A stretch of DNA of 48,492 nucleotides from Roseomonas sp. CECT 9278. Lineage in GTDB: Bacteria; Pseudomonadota; Alphaproteobacteria; Acetobacterales; Acetobacteraceae. The position numbers and the translations under genes were made by a program. The notes under the pieces were generated by a model, which was given only the letters and a program-made list of their open reading frames with translations, had not been told where the DNA came from and ran no database searches. The stretch covers positions 1-48,492 of the forward strand of contig NZ_CAKKLX010000038.1 of the NCBI RefSeq assembly GCF_918698155.1. Reading direction: 5' to 3'. Shown here piece after piece: positions 8,095-16,229 of the stretch. Each line of letters starts with the position of its first letter. The stretch's first letter is position 1.

Positions 8095-8706
8095 ATGATG
8101 AAGCTGCACTGGTCGCCGCGATCGCCCTTCGTGCGGAAGGTGATGGTGGCGGCGCATGAACTGGGCGTGGTGGATCGCATCACGACCGTGCGCACCGTGG
8201 TCGCGATGGACAAGGTCGCGCCGGAACTGCTGCCTGACAATCCGCTCGGCAAGATCCCGACGCTGGTGCTCGAGGACGGCACCGTGCTGTACGACAGCGC
8301 CGTCATCATCGAATATCTCGACAGCCTGGGCGGTGGTGGGCGGATGGTCCCGGCGGCGGGGCCGGCGCGCTTCACCGAACTGCGCCGCCATGCGTTGGCG
8401 ACCGGCTTCCTCGACCTGCTGATCCTGTGGCGCGGTGAACGCGCCAAGGCCGCACCGCCCGCCGCCCTGCTGGACGCCTTCGCGGTGAAGGCCGACTCCG
8501 CGCTGCGCGCCATCGATGCCGAGATCGACGCGATCGCCGCCACACCCGCCGGCATCGCGCAGATCACCTTCGCCATTGCCGGCGACTACATGGATTTCCG
8601 TTTCGCCGACCTGGGCTGGCGCGACCGCGCGCCGCGCTACGCCGCCTGGCAGGCGCGCTTCCGCGAACGCCCGTCGATGCTCGCCACGCCCGTGGTGGAT
8701 GGCTGA
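8095..8706 (+). CDS. Glutathione S-transferase family protein
   Basis: 203 residues. The N-terminal thioredoxin-like domain (about 1-80) starts with a SPRSPFVRKV segment, where a Ser is the likely thiol-activating residue, and contains NPLGKIPTLVLEDG with the cis-proline and DSAVIIEYLD. An all-helical C-terminal domain follows. Family members conjugate glutathione or isomerise or dehalogenate aromatic intermediates, so a role in the surrounding catabolic block is reasonable but unproven. Two adjacent ATGs (8095, 8098) could serve as start. It is followed 1 base after its stop by the next gene's ATG. Confidence 0.9.
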   Translation: MMKLHWSPRSPFVRKVMVAAHELGVVDRITTVRTVVAMDKVAPELLPDNPLGKIPTLVLEDGTVLYDSAVIIEYLDSLGGGGRMVPAAGPARFTELRRHALATGFLDLLILWRGERAKAAPPAALLDAFAVKADSALRAIDAEIDAIAATPAGIAQITFAIAGDYMDFRFADLGWRDRAPRYAAWQARFRERPSMLATPVVDG

Positions 8707-8707
8707 C

Positions 8708-9301
8708 ATGCCGCGCATCCCGCTGCCCTCCACGCGCGACGACCTGGTCGATGACGCGCAGCGCGAGGTCTGGGACCGCGTCGTCTCCGGCCCGCGCGGG
8801 CGCGTGGTGGGGCCGCTGCGCGCGGCGATCCATGCGCCCGACCTCGCGCGCGCCTGGTCGTCGCTGGGGGAATCGCTGCGCTTCGGCACGTCGCTCGGCA
8901 AGCGGCTGTCGGAACTCGCCATCATCGTCACGGGACGTCGCTGGTCGGCGCAGGTGGAATGGACCGTCCACGCGCAGGCCGCCGCCGATGCCGGCGTCGA
9001 AGCCGACATCATCGCCGCCATCCGCGATGGCGCGCCGCCGCGCTTCGCGCAGCCTGACGACGCGCTGGTCTATGACTACACCCGCCTGCTGCTGCGCGAC
9101 GGCACCGTGCCCGCGGCGCTGCACGCCCAGGTCACGCAGCGCTTCGGCGTCAAGGGCGTGGTCGAGCTGACCGCGCTGGTCGGCTACTACTCCATGGTCG
9201 CGATGACGCTGAACGCGCACGAGATCCCGCTGCCCGACAACGCCGCGCCGCAACTGGCCGCGCCGGCCGAAGGATTGTTCGACCAGCCACCGCCAGGCTG
9301 A
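8708..9301 (+). CDS. Carboxymuconolactone decarboxylase (CMD) family protein
   Basis: 197 residues with one CMD/AhpD-like helical domain; the segment ELAIIVTGRRWSAQVEWTVH matches the core of the family, ending in the conserved His. There is no cysteine in the whole protein, so it lacks the CxxC of AhpD-type peroxidase partners and resembles the PcaC-like decarboxylases. In the protocatechuate branch PcaC decarboxylates 4-carboxymuconolactone, which would fit the pcaGH genes across the divergent promoter. The extra C-terminal tail and the length above that of PcaC (about 130) make a different substrate possible. An alternative ATG at 8699 overlaps the GST stop. Confidence 0.85.
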   Translation: MPRIPLPSTRDDLVDDAQREVWDRVVSGPRGRVVGPLRAAIHAPDLARAWSSLGESLRFGTSLGKRLSELAIIVTGRRWSAQVEWTVHAQAAADAGVEADIIAAIRDGAPPRFAQPDDALVYDYTRLLLRDGTVPAALHAQVTQRFGVKGVVELTALVGYYSMVAMTLNAHEIPLPDNAAPQLAAPAEGLFDQPPPG

Positions 9302-9331
9302 CACTGACGACACCCGGGAGGAAACAACATC

Positions 9332-10300
9332 ATGATCCGCAGACGGACCGCTCTCACCGCCATCGTGCTGCCGGCGCTGGTCGGCCGCGCGCAGGCGCAG
9401 GCCTTTCCCGACCAGCCGGTACGCCTTGTCGTGCCCTTCGCCGCCGGCGGGCCCGCCGACCTGATCGCGCGCACCATCGGGCGCGTGATGGGCGAACGCC
9501 TCGGCAAGCCCGTGATCGTCGAGGCGCGCGCCGGCGCGGCCGGGCTGATCGGCGTGGAGCATGTCGCGAAGTCGCGCCCGGACGGGCAGACGCTGGTGCT
9601 CGCCAGCAGTGGCGCCATGGTCATCCTGCCGCATCTGCAGCCGAACATGCCCTATGACCCGCGGCGCGATCTCTCGCCGATCACGCAGGTGCTGGGCGTG
9701 CCGCAGATCGTCGCCACCGCACCGGGCCTCGGGCCGCGCACCCTGGCGGAGCTGGTCGCCATGGCGAAGGCGCGGCCGGGGCAGCTGACCTACGGCTCGG
9801 CGGGCATCGGCTCCTCGCTGCATCTGGCGGGCGAGCTGTTCAAGCTGCGCGCGGGCATCGACCTCACGCATGTGCCCTTCCGCGGCGCCGCGCCAGCGGT
9901 GACGGAACTGCTGGCCGGGCGCATCAACATCCTGGCGGCCGACGTGCCGGCGTTGCTGACGCATGTGCGCGCGGGCAGCGTGCCGGCGCTGGCCATCACC
10001 GCGCCGCAGCGGCTGGAGCTCTTGCCGGACGTGCCGACGGCAGTGGAAGCCGGCGTGCCGGGCTTCGTCAGCGAGACCTGGTACGGCGTGCTCGGCCCCG
10101 CCGGCATCCCGGCCGATCGCGTTGCGATCCTGCACGCCGCGACCAAGGCCGCGCTGGAGGATGCCGAGACGCGGCGCGTGCTGCTCGGCCAGGGCGGGCG
10201 CATCGTCGGCAGCACGCCGGAGGAATTCGCCGCCTTCATCCGCGGCGCCTACGATTCCTGGGGCGATGTCGTGCGCGCCACCGGGATGCGGCTGGAGTAG
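9332..10300 (+). CDS. Bug-family (TctC-like) tripartite tricarboxylate transporter solute-binding protein, copy 1
   Basis: 322 residues. An N-terminal signal sequence with an Arg pair (MIRRRTALT) and cleavage near AQA leads into FPDQPVRLVVPFAAGG, the ligand loop of Bug proteins; further family blocks are YGSAGIGSS and HVPFRGAAPA. These periplasmic receptors capture carboxylates or similar anions for TctA/TctB permeases. No tctA or tctB gene is in the window, so the permease must be elsewhere. A GGAGG ribosome site lies about 10 bases before the ATG. First of three consecutive paralogues. Confidence 0.93.
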   Translation: MIRRRTALTAIVLPALVGRAQAQAFPDQPVRLVVPFAAGGPADLIARTIGRVMGERLGKPVIVEARAGAAGLIGVEHVAKSRPDGQTLVLASSGAMVILPHLQPNMPYDPRRDLSPITQVLGVPQIVATAPGLGPRTLAELVAMAKARPGQLTYGSAGIGSSLHLAGELFKLRAGIDLTHVPFRGAAPAVTELLAGRINILAADVPALLTHVRAGSVPALAITAPQRLELLPDVPTAVEAGVPGFVSETWYGVLGPAGIPADRVAILHAATKAALEDAETRRVLLGQGGRIVGSTPEEFAAFIRGAYDSWGDVVRATGMRLE

Positions 10301-10306
10301 CGCGCC

Positions 10307-11263
10307 ATGCATCGCAGGACATTCCTGGCCGCCGCGCTCGCCGCCGGCCCCGCCCATGCGCAGGCCTGGCAGCCGGCGCGGCCGCTGCGCATCATCGTCC
10401 CGCTCGCGCCGGGCGGCACCGCGGATACGCTGGCGCGCATCATCGCCGATCCGATGGGCGCGATCCTCGGCCAGCCCGTGATCGTGGAGAACCGCCCCGG
10501 CGGCACCGGCACCGTCGCCGCCATCATGGTGGCGCGTGGGCCGGCGGATGGGCTGACGCTGCTCTATTGCCCGCCGCCGATCCAGATCCTGAACCCGCTG
10601 ATGATGCGCAACATCCCCTATGACGCGATGGCGGATTTTTCCCTCGTTGTCGCGCTGATGCGCGCGCCGAAGCTGCTCGTGGTGCGCCCGGATTTCCCGG
10701 CGCGCGACGTGGCGGGGCTGATCGCGCTGGCGAAGGCGCGGCCCGGCGGCATCACCTATGCGAGTTCGGGCATCGGGTCCTCGGCGCATCTGGCCGGTGC
10801 GTTGTTCGCGCAGCTGGCGGGCATCGAATTGCTGCACGTGCCCTATCGCGGCACGGCGCCGGGCGTGCAGGACCTCATGGCCGGGCGCGTCGACATGGTG
10901 ATGGACACCGCGGCCGCACTGCTGCCCCTGGTGCGCGAGGGCCGGCTGCGCGCACTCGCCGTCAGCACGCGCGACCCCGCGGCGGCCGCACCCGAGTTGC
11001 CGACCATCGCCGCCACGGTGCCGGGCTTCCACGACGCATCGTTCAACTACCTGGTCGTGGCGTCCCGCACGCCGCCGGAGGCGATCGCCGCGCTCAACGC
11101 CGCGGTGAACCGCGTGCTGGCGGACCCTGCCATCCGTGCGCGCTTCGAAGCCCTTGGCGCCGAGCCGCTCGGCGGCACGCCAGCCGCGCTGGCAACCATG
11201 GTCCAGGATGAGATCGCCCGCTGGCGCGGCGTGATCGAAGCACAGAGGATCACCATCGAATGA
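10307..11263 (+). CDS. Bug-family (TctC-like) solute-binding protein, copy 2
   Basis: 318 residues. The N-terminus MHRRTFLAAALA is a good Tat-type signal with cleavage near AHAQA. The binding-loop segment reads IIVPLAPGGTADT, and the later blocks YASSGIGSSAHLAG and HVPYRGTAPG are intact. It starts 6 bases after copy 1 and its stop overlaps copy 3. The loop differs from the other two copies (PLAPGGTAD against PFAAGGPAD and PFAAGGSAD), so the three probably bind different, related ligands. Tandem duplication and divergence is the simplest origin. Confidence 0.93.
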   Translation: MHRRTFLAAALAAGPAHAQAWQPARPLRIIVPLAPGGTADTLARIIADPMGAILGQPVIVENRPGGTGTVAAIMVARGPADGLTLLYCPPPIQILNPLMMRNIPYDAMADFSLVVALMRAPKLLVVRPDFPARDVAGLIALAKARPGGITYASSGIGSSAHLAGALFAQLAGIELLHVPYRGTAPGVQDLMAGRVDMVMDTAAALLPLVREGRLRALAVSTRDPAAAAPELPTIAATVPGFHDASFNYLVVASRTPPEAIAALNAAVNRVLADPAIRARFEALGAEPLGGTPAALATMVQDEIARWRGVIEAQRITIE

Positions 11264-12222
11264 GACTGCATCGCCGCACGCTGCTTGCCGCTGTCGCGCT
11301 GCCGCTGCCCGCGCTGGCGCAGCCGGCCTTTCCCGCCCGCCCGCTGCGCCTGGTCGTGCCCTTCGCCGCCGGTGGGTCGGCCGATGCCTCCGCGCGCATG
11401 CTGGCCGAACCGCTCGGTGCCGCGCTCGGCCAGCCGGTGGTGGTGGACAACCGGCCAGGCGGTGGCGCCACCATCGGCGCGCAGGCGGTGGCGCGCGCCG
11501 CGCCCGATGGGCTGACGCTGCTGTACGGCACGCCCGGGCCGCAGATCATCAACCCCTGGCTGATGCGCTCCGTGCCCTACGACCCGGTGCGGGATTTCGC
11601 GCCGGTGTCGGGCTACAAGCGCGCGCCGAACCTGTTCGCGGTGCATCCGTCGATCCCGGCGCGCGATGTCGCGGAGCTCATCGCACTGGCGCGCGCGCAG
11701 CCGGGGCGGTTGTCCTTCGCGTCCTCGGGCATCGGGTCGTCCTCGCATCTCGCGGGTGAATTGCTGAAGTTCATGGCGCAGGTGGACATCACGCATGTGC
11801 CCTATCGCGGCACCGGGCCGGCGCTGACCGACCTGCTGGGCGGCACGGTCAGCATGGCGCTGGATACGCTGTCCATCCTGTTGCCGCCGTCGCGCGCGGG
11901 GAACCTCCGCGCGCTCGGCGTCACCACGCCGCAGCGGTCCGCGCTCGCCCCCGACCTGCCGGCGCTGGCCGAGACGTTGCCGGGCTTCGATGCCGCGCCG
12001 TTCAACTACATCGCGACCACCGCGGGCACGCCGGCACCCGCCATCGCGCGGCTGAACGCGGCGATCGTCGGCATCCTGAACGACCCCGCCTATCGCGCGC
12101 GCATGGAGGCGCTGGGCGAGGAAGCGACACCCTCGACGCCCGAGGAACTCGCCGCCACCATCGCCGCCGAGAGCGCGCGCTGGAAACAGGTGATCGAAGC
12201 CGCCGGGATCCGCGCCGAATGA
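11260..12222 (+). CDS. Bug-family (TctC-like) solute-binding protein, copy 3
   Basis: 320 residues. Tat-like signal MRLHRRTLLAAVALP, cleavage near ALAQ, then the loop VVPFAAGGSADAS and the family blocks FASSGIGSSSHLAG and HVPYRGTGPA. It is closest in its central segments to copy 2 (shared GLTLLY, PQIINPW versus IQILNPL, NIPYD versus SVPYD), suggesting that this pair arose by the latest duplication. The ATG overlaps the copy 2 stop and the stop overlaps the dehydrogenase start, so receptors and enzyme are translated as a chain. Confidence 0.93.
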   Translation: MRLHRRTLLAAVALPLPALAQPAFPARPLRLVVPFAAGGSADASARMLAEPLGAALGQPVVVDNRPGGGATIGAQAVARAAPDGLTLLYGTPGPQIINPWLMRSVPYDPVRDFAPVSGYKRAPNLFAVHPSIPARDVAELIALARAQPGRLSFASSGIGSSSHLAGELLKFMAQVDITHVPYRGTGPALTDLLGGTVSMALDTLSILLPPSRAGNLRALGVTTPQRSALAPDLPALAETLPGFDAAPFNYIATTAGTPAPAIARLNAAIVGILNDPAYRARMEALGEEATPSTPEELAATIAAESARWKQVIEAAGIRAE

Positions 12223-13133
12223 CCGAGACCATCCTGCTGCTCTCCGCGATTCCCGCCGACCTGCGCGCGGCGCTCGCGTCCCGCTACACGTTGGCCGAGG
12301 ACGCGCCGGGTGCCACGCATCCCGGTGTGCGTATCGCCGTCACGATGGCCCTGGCCGGCGCGGGCGAAGCGCATTTCGCGCGGCTGCCGGACCTCGGCCT
12401 GCTGTCCTCGCAGGGTGCGGGGCTGGAACGCATCGACCTGCCCGCCGCCGCGCGCCGCGGCATCGCCGTGGCCTATACGCCCGACGTGATGACCGAGGAC
12501 GTGGCCGATGCCGCGATCGGCCTGATGTACGCCGCCGCGCGCCGTGTCGCGGAAGCCGACCGCTTCGTGCGCGCCGGGCGCTGGAACAGCGAGCGCATGG
12601 GCCTGGGCATCAGCCTGCACCGCAAGGCGGCGGGGGTGGTCGGGCTCGGGCGGATCGGGCAGGCCATTGCGCGGCGCTGCGCGGGCCTCGGCATGGATGT
12701 GGCGTGGACCGGGCCCCGGGCGAAGCCCGACCAGCCCTGGCCCTACGTCGCCGATATCCGCGCGCTGGCGGAACGCTCCGACGTGCTGATCCTGGCCACG
12801 CCCGGCGGTGCCGGCACCGACCGGATGGTGGATGCCAGCGTGTTGGCGGCGCTGGGTGCGCGCGGCGTGCTGGTGAACATCGCGCGCGGGTCGGTGGTGG
12901 ATGAAGCGGCGTTGCTCGATGCGCTGGAATCGCGCGGCATCGCTGGCGCGGGGCTCGATGTCTTCGCGCGCGAACCGGGCCTCGACCCGCGCTTCCTCGC
13001 GCTCGACAACGTGGTGCTGGCGCCGCATTCCGCCTCGCTCACCATCGAGACGCGGGCCGCGCTGGTGGCGCGCATCATCGACGACATCGAGGCCTTCCGC
13101 GCCGGGCGCCCCTTCGTCAATGCCGCCGCCTAG
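12219..13133 (+). CDS. D-2-hydroxyacid dehydrogenase, NAD(P)-dependent
   Basis: 304 residues, a member of the D-isomer 2-hydroxyacid dehydrogenase family. The Rossmann motif GLGRIG is at 142-147, and the catalytic triad is R223 (NIARGS), E252 (FAREP) and H270 (APHSAS). Such enzymes reduce 2-keto acids (glyoxylate, hydroxypyruvate, others) or run in reverse. The length (304) and the missing extra domain suggest the hydroxypyruvate/glyoxylate reductase-like group. Its ATG overlaps the stop of Bug copy 3 (ATGA), tying it to import of an organic acid; the GntR regulator begins inside its 3' end. Confidence 0.92.
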   Translation: MTETILLLSAIPADLRAALASRYTLAEDAPGATHPGVRIAVTMALAGAGEAHFARLPDLGLLSSQGAGLERIDLPAAARRGIAVAYTPDVMTEDVADAAIGLMYAAARRVAEADRFVRAGRWNSERMGLGISLHRKAAGVVGLGRIGQAIARRCAGLGMDVAWTGPRAKPDQPWPYVADIRALAERSDVLILATPGGAGTDRMVDASVLAALGARGVLVNIARGSVVDEAALLDALESRGIAGAGLDVFAREPGLDPRFLALDNVVLAPHSASLTIETRAALVARIIDDIEAFRAGRPFVNAAA

Positions 13134-13866
13134 CGCCGCCGTCGACTTCAGCCGCAGCGCGGTGGCGCGCTACATCCAGCTCGCCACGCTGTTCAGGCGC
13201 CGCATCGACCAGGGCGCCTGGCGGCCGGGCGCGCGGATTCCGACCGTGGATGAGCTGGCGGCGGAATGCGGCGTGGCGCGCGCCACCATCCGCCAGGCGC
13301 TGGATCAGTTGGAAGCGGACGGGCTGATCGAACGCTTTCGCGCGCGCGGCACCTTCGTGCGCGCGACGCCGGCGGCGAACCGCCTGTGGTGCGAGGTCGA
13401 GACCGACTGGTCCGGCCTGCTGCGCTCTCGCGAGGGTGCGCGCATCGAAATCCTGTCCGAGACACCCGGAATCGACGCGGCCGACCTGCCGCTCGTCGAT
13501 CTCGGCCGCCCTGCCGCGCGCTACAGCCATATCCGCCGCCGCCACTGGCGCGACGGCGCGCCCTTCCTGCTGGCCGATGTGTACCTGGATGAACGCCTGC
13601 GCCCGAAGGTCTCCGACGACGAGCTGCGCAGCCGCACCGCGCTGAAGCTGGTCGCCGCCATTCCCGGCGTGCGCGTGGCCGATGCGCGCCAGGTGCTGAC
13701 CATCGGCAGCGCCGATGTCGAGACCGCCGCCGCCCTGCGCATCCCATTGAACGCGCCGATCGCGCATGTGCGCCGCGCGGCGGTGGATGCGCGCGGCGTG
13801 CTGCTGCTGGTCGCCGACGGGATCTACCGCGGCGACCTGGTGCGCATCGACATCAAGCTGCGCTGA
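13120..13866 (+). CDS. GntR-family transcriptional regulator with UTRA domain (HutC subfamily)
   Basis: 248 residues. A winged helix-turn-helix occupies about 14-82, with PTVDELAAECGVARATIRQA and the wing RGTFV. A UTRA ligand-binding domain covers about 95-245. HutC-type regulators usually repress catabolic operons until a pathway intermediate binds the UTRA domain. The ATG at 13120 lies inside the dehydrogenase gene in another frame (14-base overlap), and is preferred because the conserved domain starts shortly after it. As the last gene of the receptor/dehydrogenase run it is likely its local regulator. The 3' end overlaps the opposing hydrolase gene by 14 bases. Confidence 0.93.
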   Translation: MPPPSAAVDFSRSAVARYIQLATLFRRRIDQGAWRPGARIPTVDELAAECGVARATIRQALDQLEADGLIERFRARGTFVRATPAANRLWCEVETDWSGLLRSREGARIEILSETPGIDAADLPLVDLGRPAARYSHIRRRHWRDGAPFLLADVYLDERLRPKVSDDELRSRTALKLVAAIPGVRVADARQVLTIGSADVETAAALRIPLNAPIAHVRRAAVDARGVLLLVADGIYRGDLVRIDIKLR

Positions 13867-14662
13867 AGATCCGCCGCGCGAAGGCGACCAGCGCGGCGGC
13901 CGTCGCTTCCGGCTGCTCGGGCAGCAGCGCGTGGCCGGCGCGGTCGATCACCACGCGCGTCACCTGCGGGCCGAGGGCGTCGCGCAATTCGTCCTCGGAA
14001 GGCGGCGCTGCGATCGCGTCCTCGGCCGCCGCGACATACAGCAGCGGGCGGTTCTCCGCCGCGCGCAGCCAGGCGCGGTCGGTGGTCGCCTCGCGCGCCG
14101 CGCGCTGCGCCAGCGCGACATCCTTGTGCCAGCCCTCCAGCCAGACCGACGCATCATTCCCTGGCGCGAAATAGCCGCGGCGCAGGTGCTCCAGCCGCTC
14201 GGCCGCGGGCAGGTCGGTGTCGAAGCTGCCGGCGATGGCGGCGCTGATCTCGGGCCGCACCGTGGTGCCGGTGACGGCGGCCAGCATGGCGCAGCCGGCC
14301 ACCAGGTCCGGGCGCGCATGGGTGATGATGCGCGCGACCCAATTGCCCGCCGCGTGGCCGGCGACCAGCGCCGGGCCGATGCGCTCGGCCTGCATGGCGG
14401 CGATCACGTCGGCCGCCATGTCGTGCAGGGTGGCGCCCGCGCGCAGCGGGTCGGACCGGCCGATACCGCGCGGCTCCGGGCGGATCAGCCGCAGCCCGCC
14501 GGCCACCAGCAGCGGCGCGATGCCGTCGAAATCCTCCTGCCCGCGGCCCAGCGAGGGCAGCAGCACCAGCGGATGCCCGGCGCCCATCGTGAAGACCTCC
14601 AGCGTGCCGGAGGGCAGCTCGTGCAGGTGCATTTCCCAGGCCGGGGATGGGGCAGCGGTCAT
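13853..14662 (-). CDS. Alpha/beta-hydrolase fold protein with Ala at the nucleophile position
   Basis: 269 residues, standard single-domain alpha/beta-hydrolase length. The strand-turn-helix elbow reads GHAAG (102-106) where active members have GxSxG, so position 104 is Ala; the genomic codon is GCG on the minus strand. The acid and base candidates D215 and H244 (DRAGHALLP) are present, and the oxyanion-side loop LPSLGRG and RPEPRGIGRSD are normal. It therefore keeps the fold but should not work as a Ser hydrolase. It could be a non-hydrolytic member, a binding protein, or a dead paralogue. Start at 14662 chosen as the ATG just before the conserved region. Convergent with the GntR gene. Confidence 0.85.
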   Translation of the reverse strand: MTAAPSPAWEMHLHELPSGTLEVFTMGAGHPLVLLPSLGRGQEDFDGIAPLLVAGGLRLIRPEPRGIGRSDPLRAGATLHDMAADVIAAMQAERIGPALVAGHAAGNWVARIITHARPDLVAGCAMLAAVTGTTVRPEISAAIAGSFDTDLPAAERLEHLRRGYFAPGNDASVWLEGWHKDVALAQRAAREATTDRAWLRAAENRPLLYVAAAEDAIAAPPSEDELRDALGPQVTRVVIDRAGHALLPEQPEATAAALVAFARRIFSAA

Positions 14663-14738
14663 GGCGGGTCCTCCGTGTCGCGGAAGGATAGCGCGGCGCC
14701 CCCTCGCCGTCCCGGCCCGCAGCCGGTAAAGACGCGCC

Positions 14739-16136
14739 ATGCGCTACATCTCCACCCGCGGGCAGGCCGCCCCGCGCGATTTCGAAGCGGTCCTGCTGGC
14801 GGGCCTCGCCGAGGATGGCGGGCTGTTCGTGCCGGAGGCGTGGCCGGTGCTCAGCCCCGCCGAATGGCGTGCGATGCGCGGCCTGCCCTATCCGGCGCTG
14901 GCGGCGCGCATCCTGGCGCTGTTCGGTGCCGGCGCCATGCCGCTGCAGGCGATGTGCGACGAGGCCTATGCCGGCTTCGGCCACCCGGCGGTGGTGCCGC
15001 TGGTGCAATTGGATCACCGCTGCTTCGCGCTGGAGCTGTTCCACGGGCCCACGCTCGCCTTCAAGGACATGGCGCTGCAACTGCTCGGCCGCATGTTCGA
15101 CCACGTGCTGGACAAGCGCGGGGAACGCGTGACGATCGTCGGCGCGACCAGCGGCGATACCGGTTCCGCCGCCATCGAGGCCTGTCGCGACCGCGCCGCC
15201 ATCGACATCGTCATCCTGCATCCCGAGGGCCGCACCAGCGAGGTTCAGCGCCGGCAGATGACCTCCGTGCTGGCGCCCAACGTGAAGAACATCGCGGTGA
15301 AGGGCGATTTCGACGCCTGCCAGGACCTGGTGAAGGCGATGTTCAACGACGCGCCCTTCCGCACCGAGATGCGCTTGTCGGCGGTGAATTCCATCAACTG
15401 GGCGCGCATCGCCGCCCAGGTGCCCTACTACGCCGCCGCCGCGCTGGCGCTCGGCGCGCCGGACCGCGAGGTCGCGGTCAGCGTGCCCACCGGCAATTTC
15501 GGCAATGTGCTGGCAGCCTGGGTGGCGCGGCGGATGGGGCTGCCGATCAGCCACTTCATCATCGGGTCCAACCGCAACGACATCCTGGCGCGCTTCCTCG
15601 CGTCCAACGACATGTCGGCGCAGCCGGTCGAACCCTCGCTGTCGCCGTCCATGGACATCCAGGTGTCGTCGAACTTCGAGCGCCTGCTGTTCGAACTGCT
15701 CGGCCGCGACGGCGCCGCCACCGCGGACTCCATGACCCGCTTCCGCGCCGAGGGCCGCATGCCGGTGCCCGACGCCGCCTGGCGCGAGGCCACGGCCCTG
15801 TTCCGCGGCTTCACCCTGGACGATGCCGGGACGCTGGCGGAAATCCGGCACCTGTGGACCACCGGGCAATATCTGGCCGACCCGCATACCGCGGTCGGCA
15901 CCGCCGCCGCCCGCGCCCTGGCGCCGGAGGACGCCGCCATCCCGGTGATCGTCGCCGCCACGGCCCACCCGGCGAAGTTCCCCGACGCCGTGGAACGCGC
16001 CACCGGCATCCGCCCGCCATTGCCCGCGCGCCTGGCCGACCTGTACCAGCGCGAGGAACGCTTCGAGACGCTGCCCGGCGACCTCACCGGCATCGAGGCC
16101 GCGGTGCGCGCCCATGCCCGGCGCAACGCCGCGTGA
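14739..16136 (+). CDS. thrC: Threonine synthase
   Basis: 465 residues, the length of the longer (E. coli/yeast-like) threonine synthases. The PLP lysine is K109 in HGPTLAFKDMALQ; further family blocks are GATSGDTGSAAIEA (phosphate-binding loop) and SVPTGNFGNVLA. It converts O-phospho-L-homoserine to L-threonine in the cytosol. It stands alone here, before a short gap and the M16 peptidase; in many alphaproteobacteria thrC is likewise directly followed by an M16 peptidase gene, which supports both calls. A 6-base inverted repeat lies just downstream. Confidence 0.96.
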   Translation: MRYISTRGQAAPRDFEAVLLAGLAEDGGLFVPEAWPVLSPAEWRAMRGLPYPALAARILALFGAGAMPLQAMCDEAYAGFGHPAVVPLVQLDHRCFALELFHGPTLAFKDMALQLLGRMFDHVLDKRGERVTIVGATSGDTGSAAIEACRDRAAIDIVILHPEGRTSEVQRRQMTSVLAPNVKNIAVKGDFDACQDLVKAMFNDAPFRTEMRLSAVNSINWARIAAQVPYYAAAALALGAPDREVAVSVPTGNFGNVLAAWVARRMGLPISHFIIGSNRNDILARFLASNDMSAQPVEPSLSPSMDIQVSSNFERLLFELLGRDGAATADSMTRFRAEGRMPVPDAAWREATALFRGFTLDDAGTLAEIRHLWTTGQYLADPHTAVGTAAARALAPEDAAIPVIVAATAHPAKFPDAVERATGIRPPLPARLADLYQREERFETLPGDLTGIEAAVRAHARRNAA

Positions 16137-16141
16137 CCCCC

Positions 16142-16155
16142 GCGCCCAAGGGCGC
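16142..16155. terminator. Short perfect hairpin after thrC, possible weak terminator
   Basis: GCGCCC and GGGCGC flank AA directly after the thrC stop. There is no T-run behind it, so intrinsic termination is doubtful; it may only attenuate readthrough or stabilise the transcript end. Confidence 0.25.
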
Positions 16156-16229
16156 TGCACCTGGCCCGATGCGGAACCGCGGGCGAGACGCTACATAGAG
16201 CTGACACTTCCCAGCCCAGGACCCCGCCC

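Noticed and set aside
8708..9301. The CMD-family protein as AhpD-type peroxidase partner
   Set aside because: It contains no cysteine, so the CxxC chemistry of AhpD is impossible.
8564..11032. An 800-codon minus-strand frame opposite the CMD-like and Bug genes
   Set aside because: Low-complexity basic product; the plus strand holds complete, recognisable genes with signal peptides and ribosome sites.
13853..14662. The hydrolase homologue as PcaD (3-oxoadipate enol-lactonase)
   Set aside because: The position next to a catabolic block is suggestive, but the nucleophile Ser is Ala, so the lactonase reaction is not expected.
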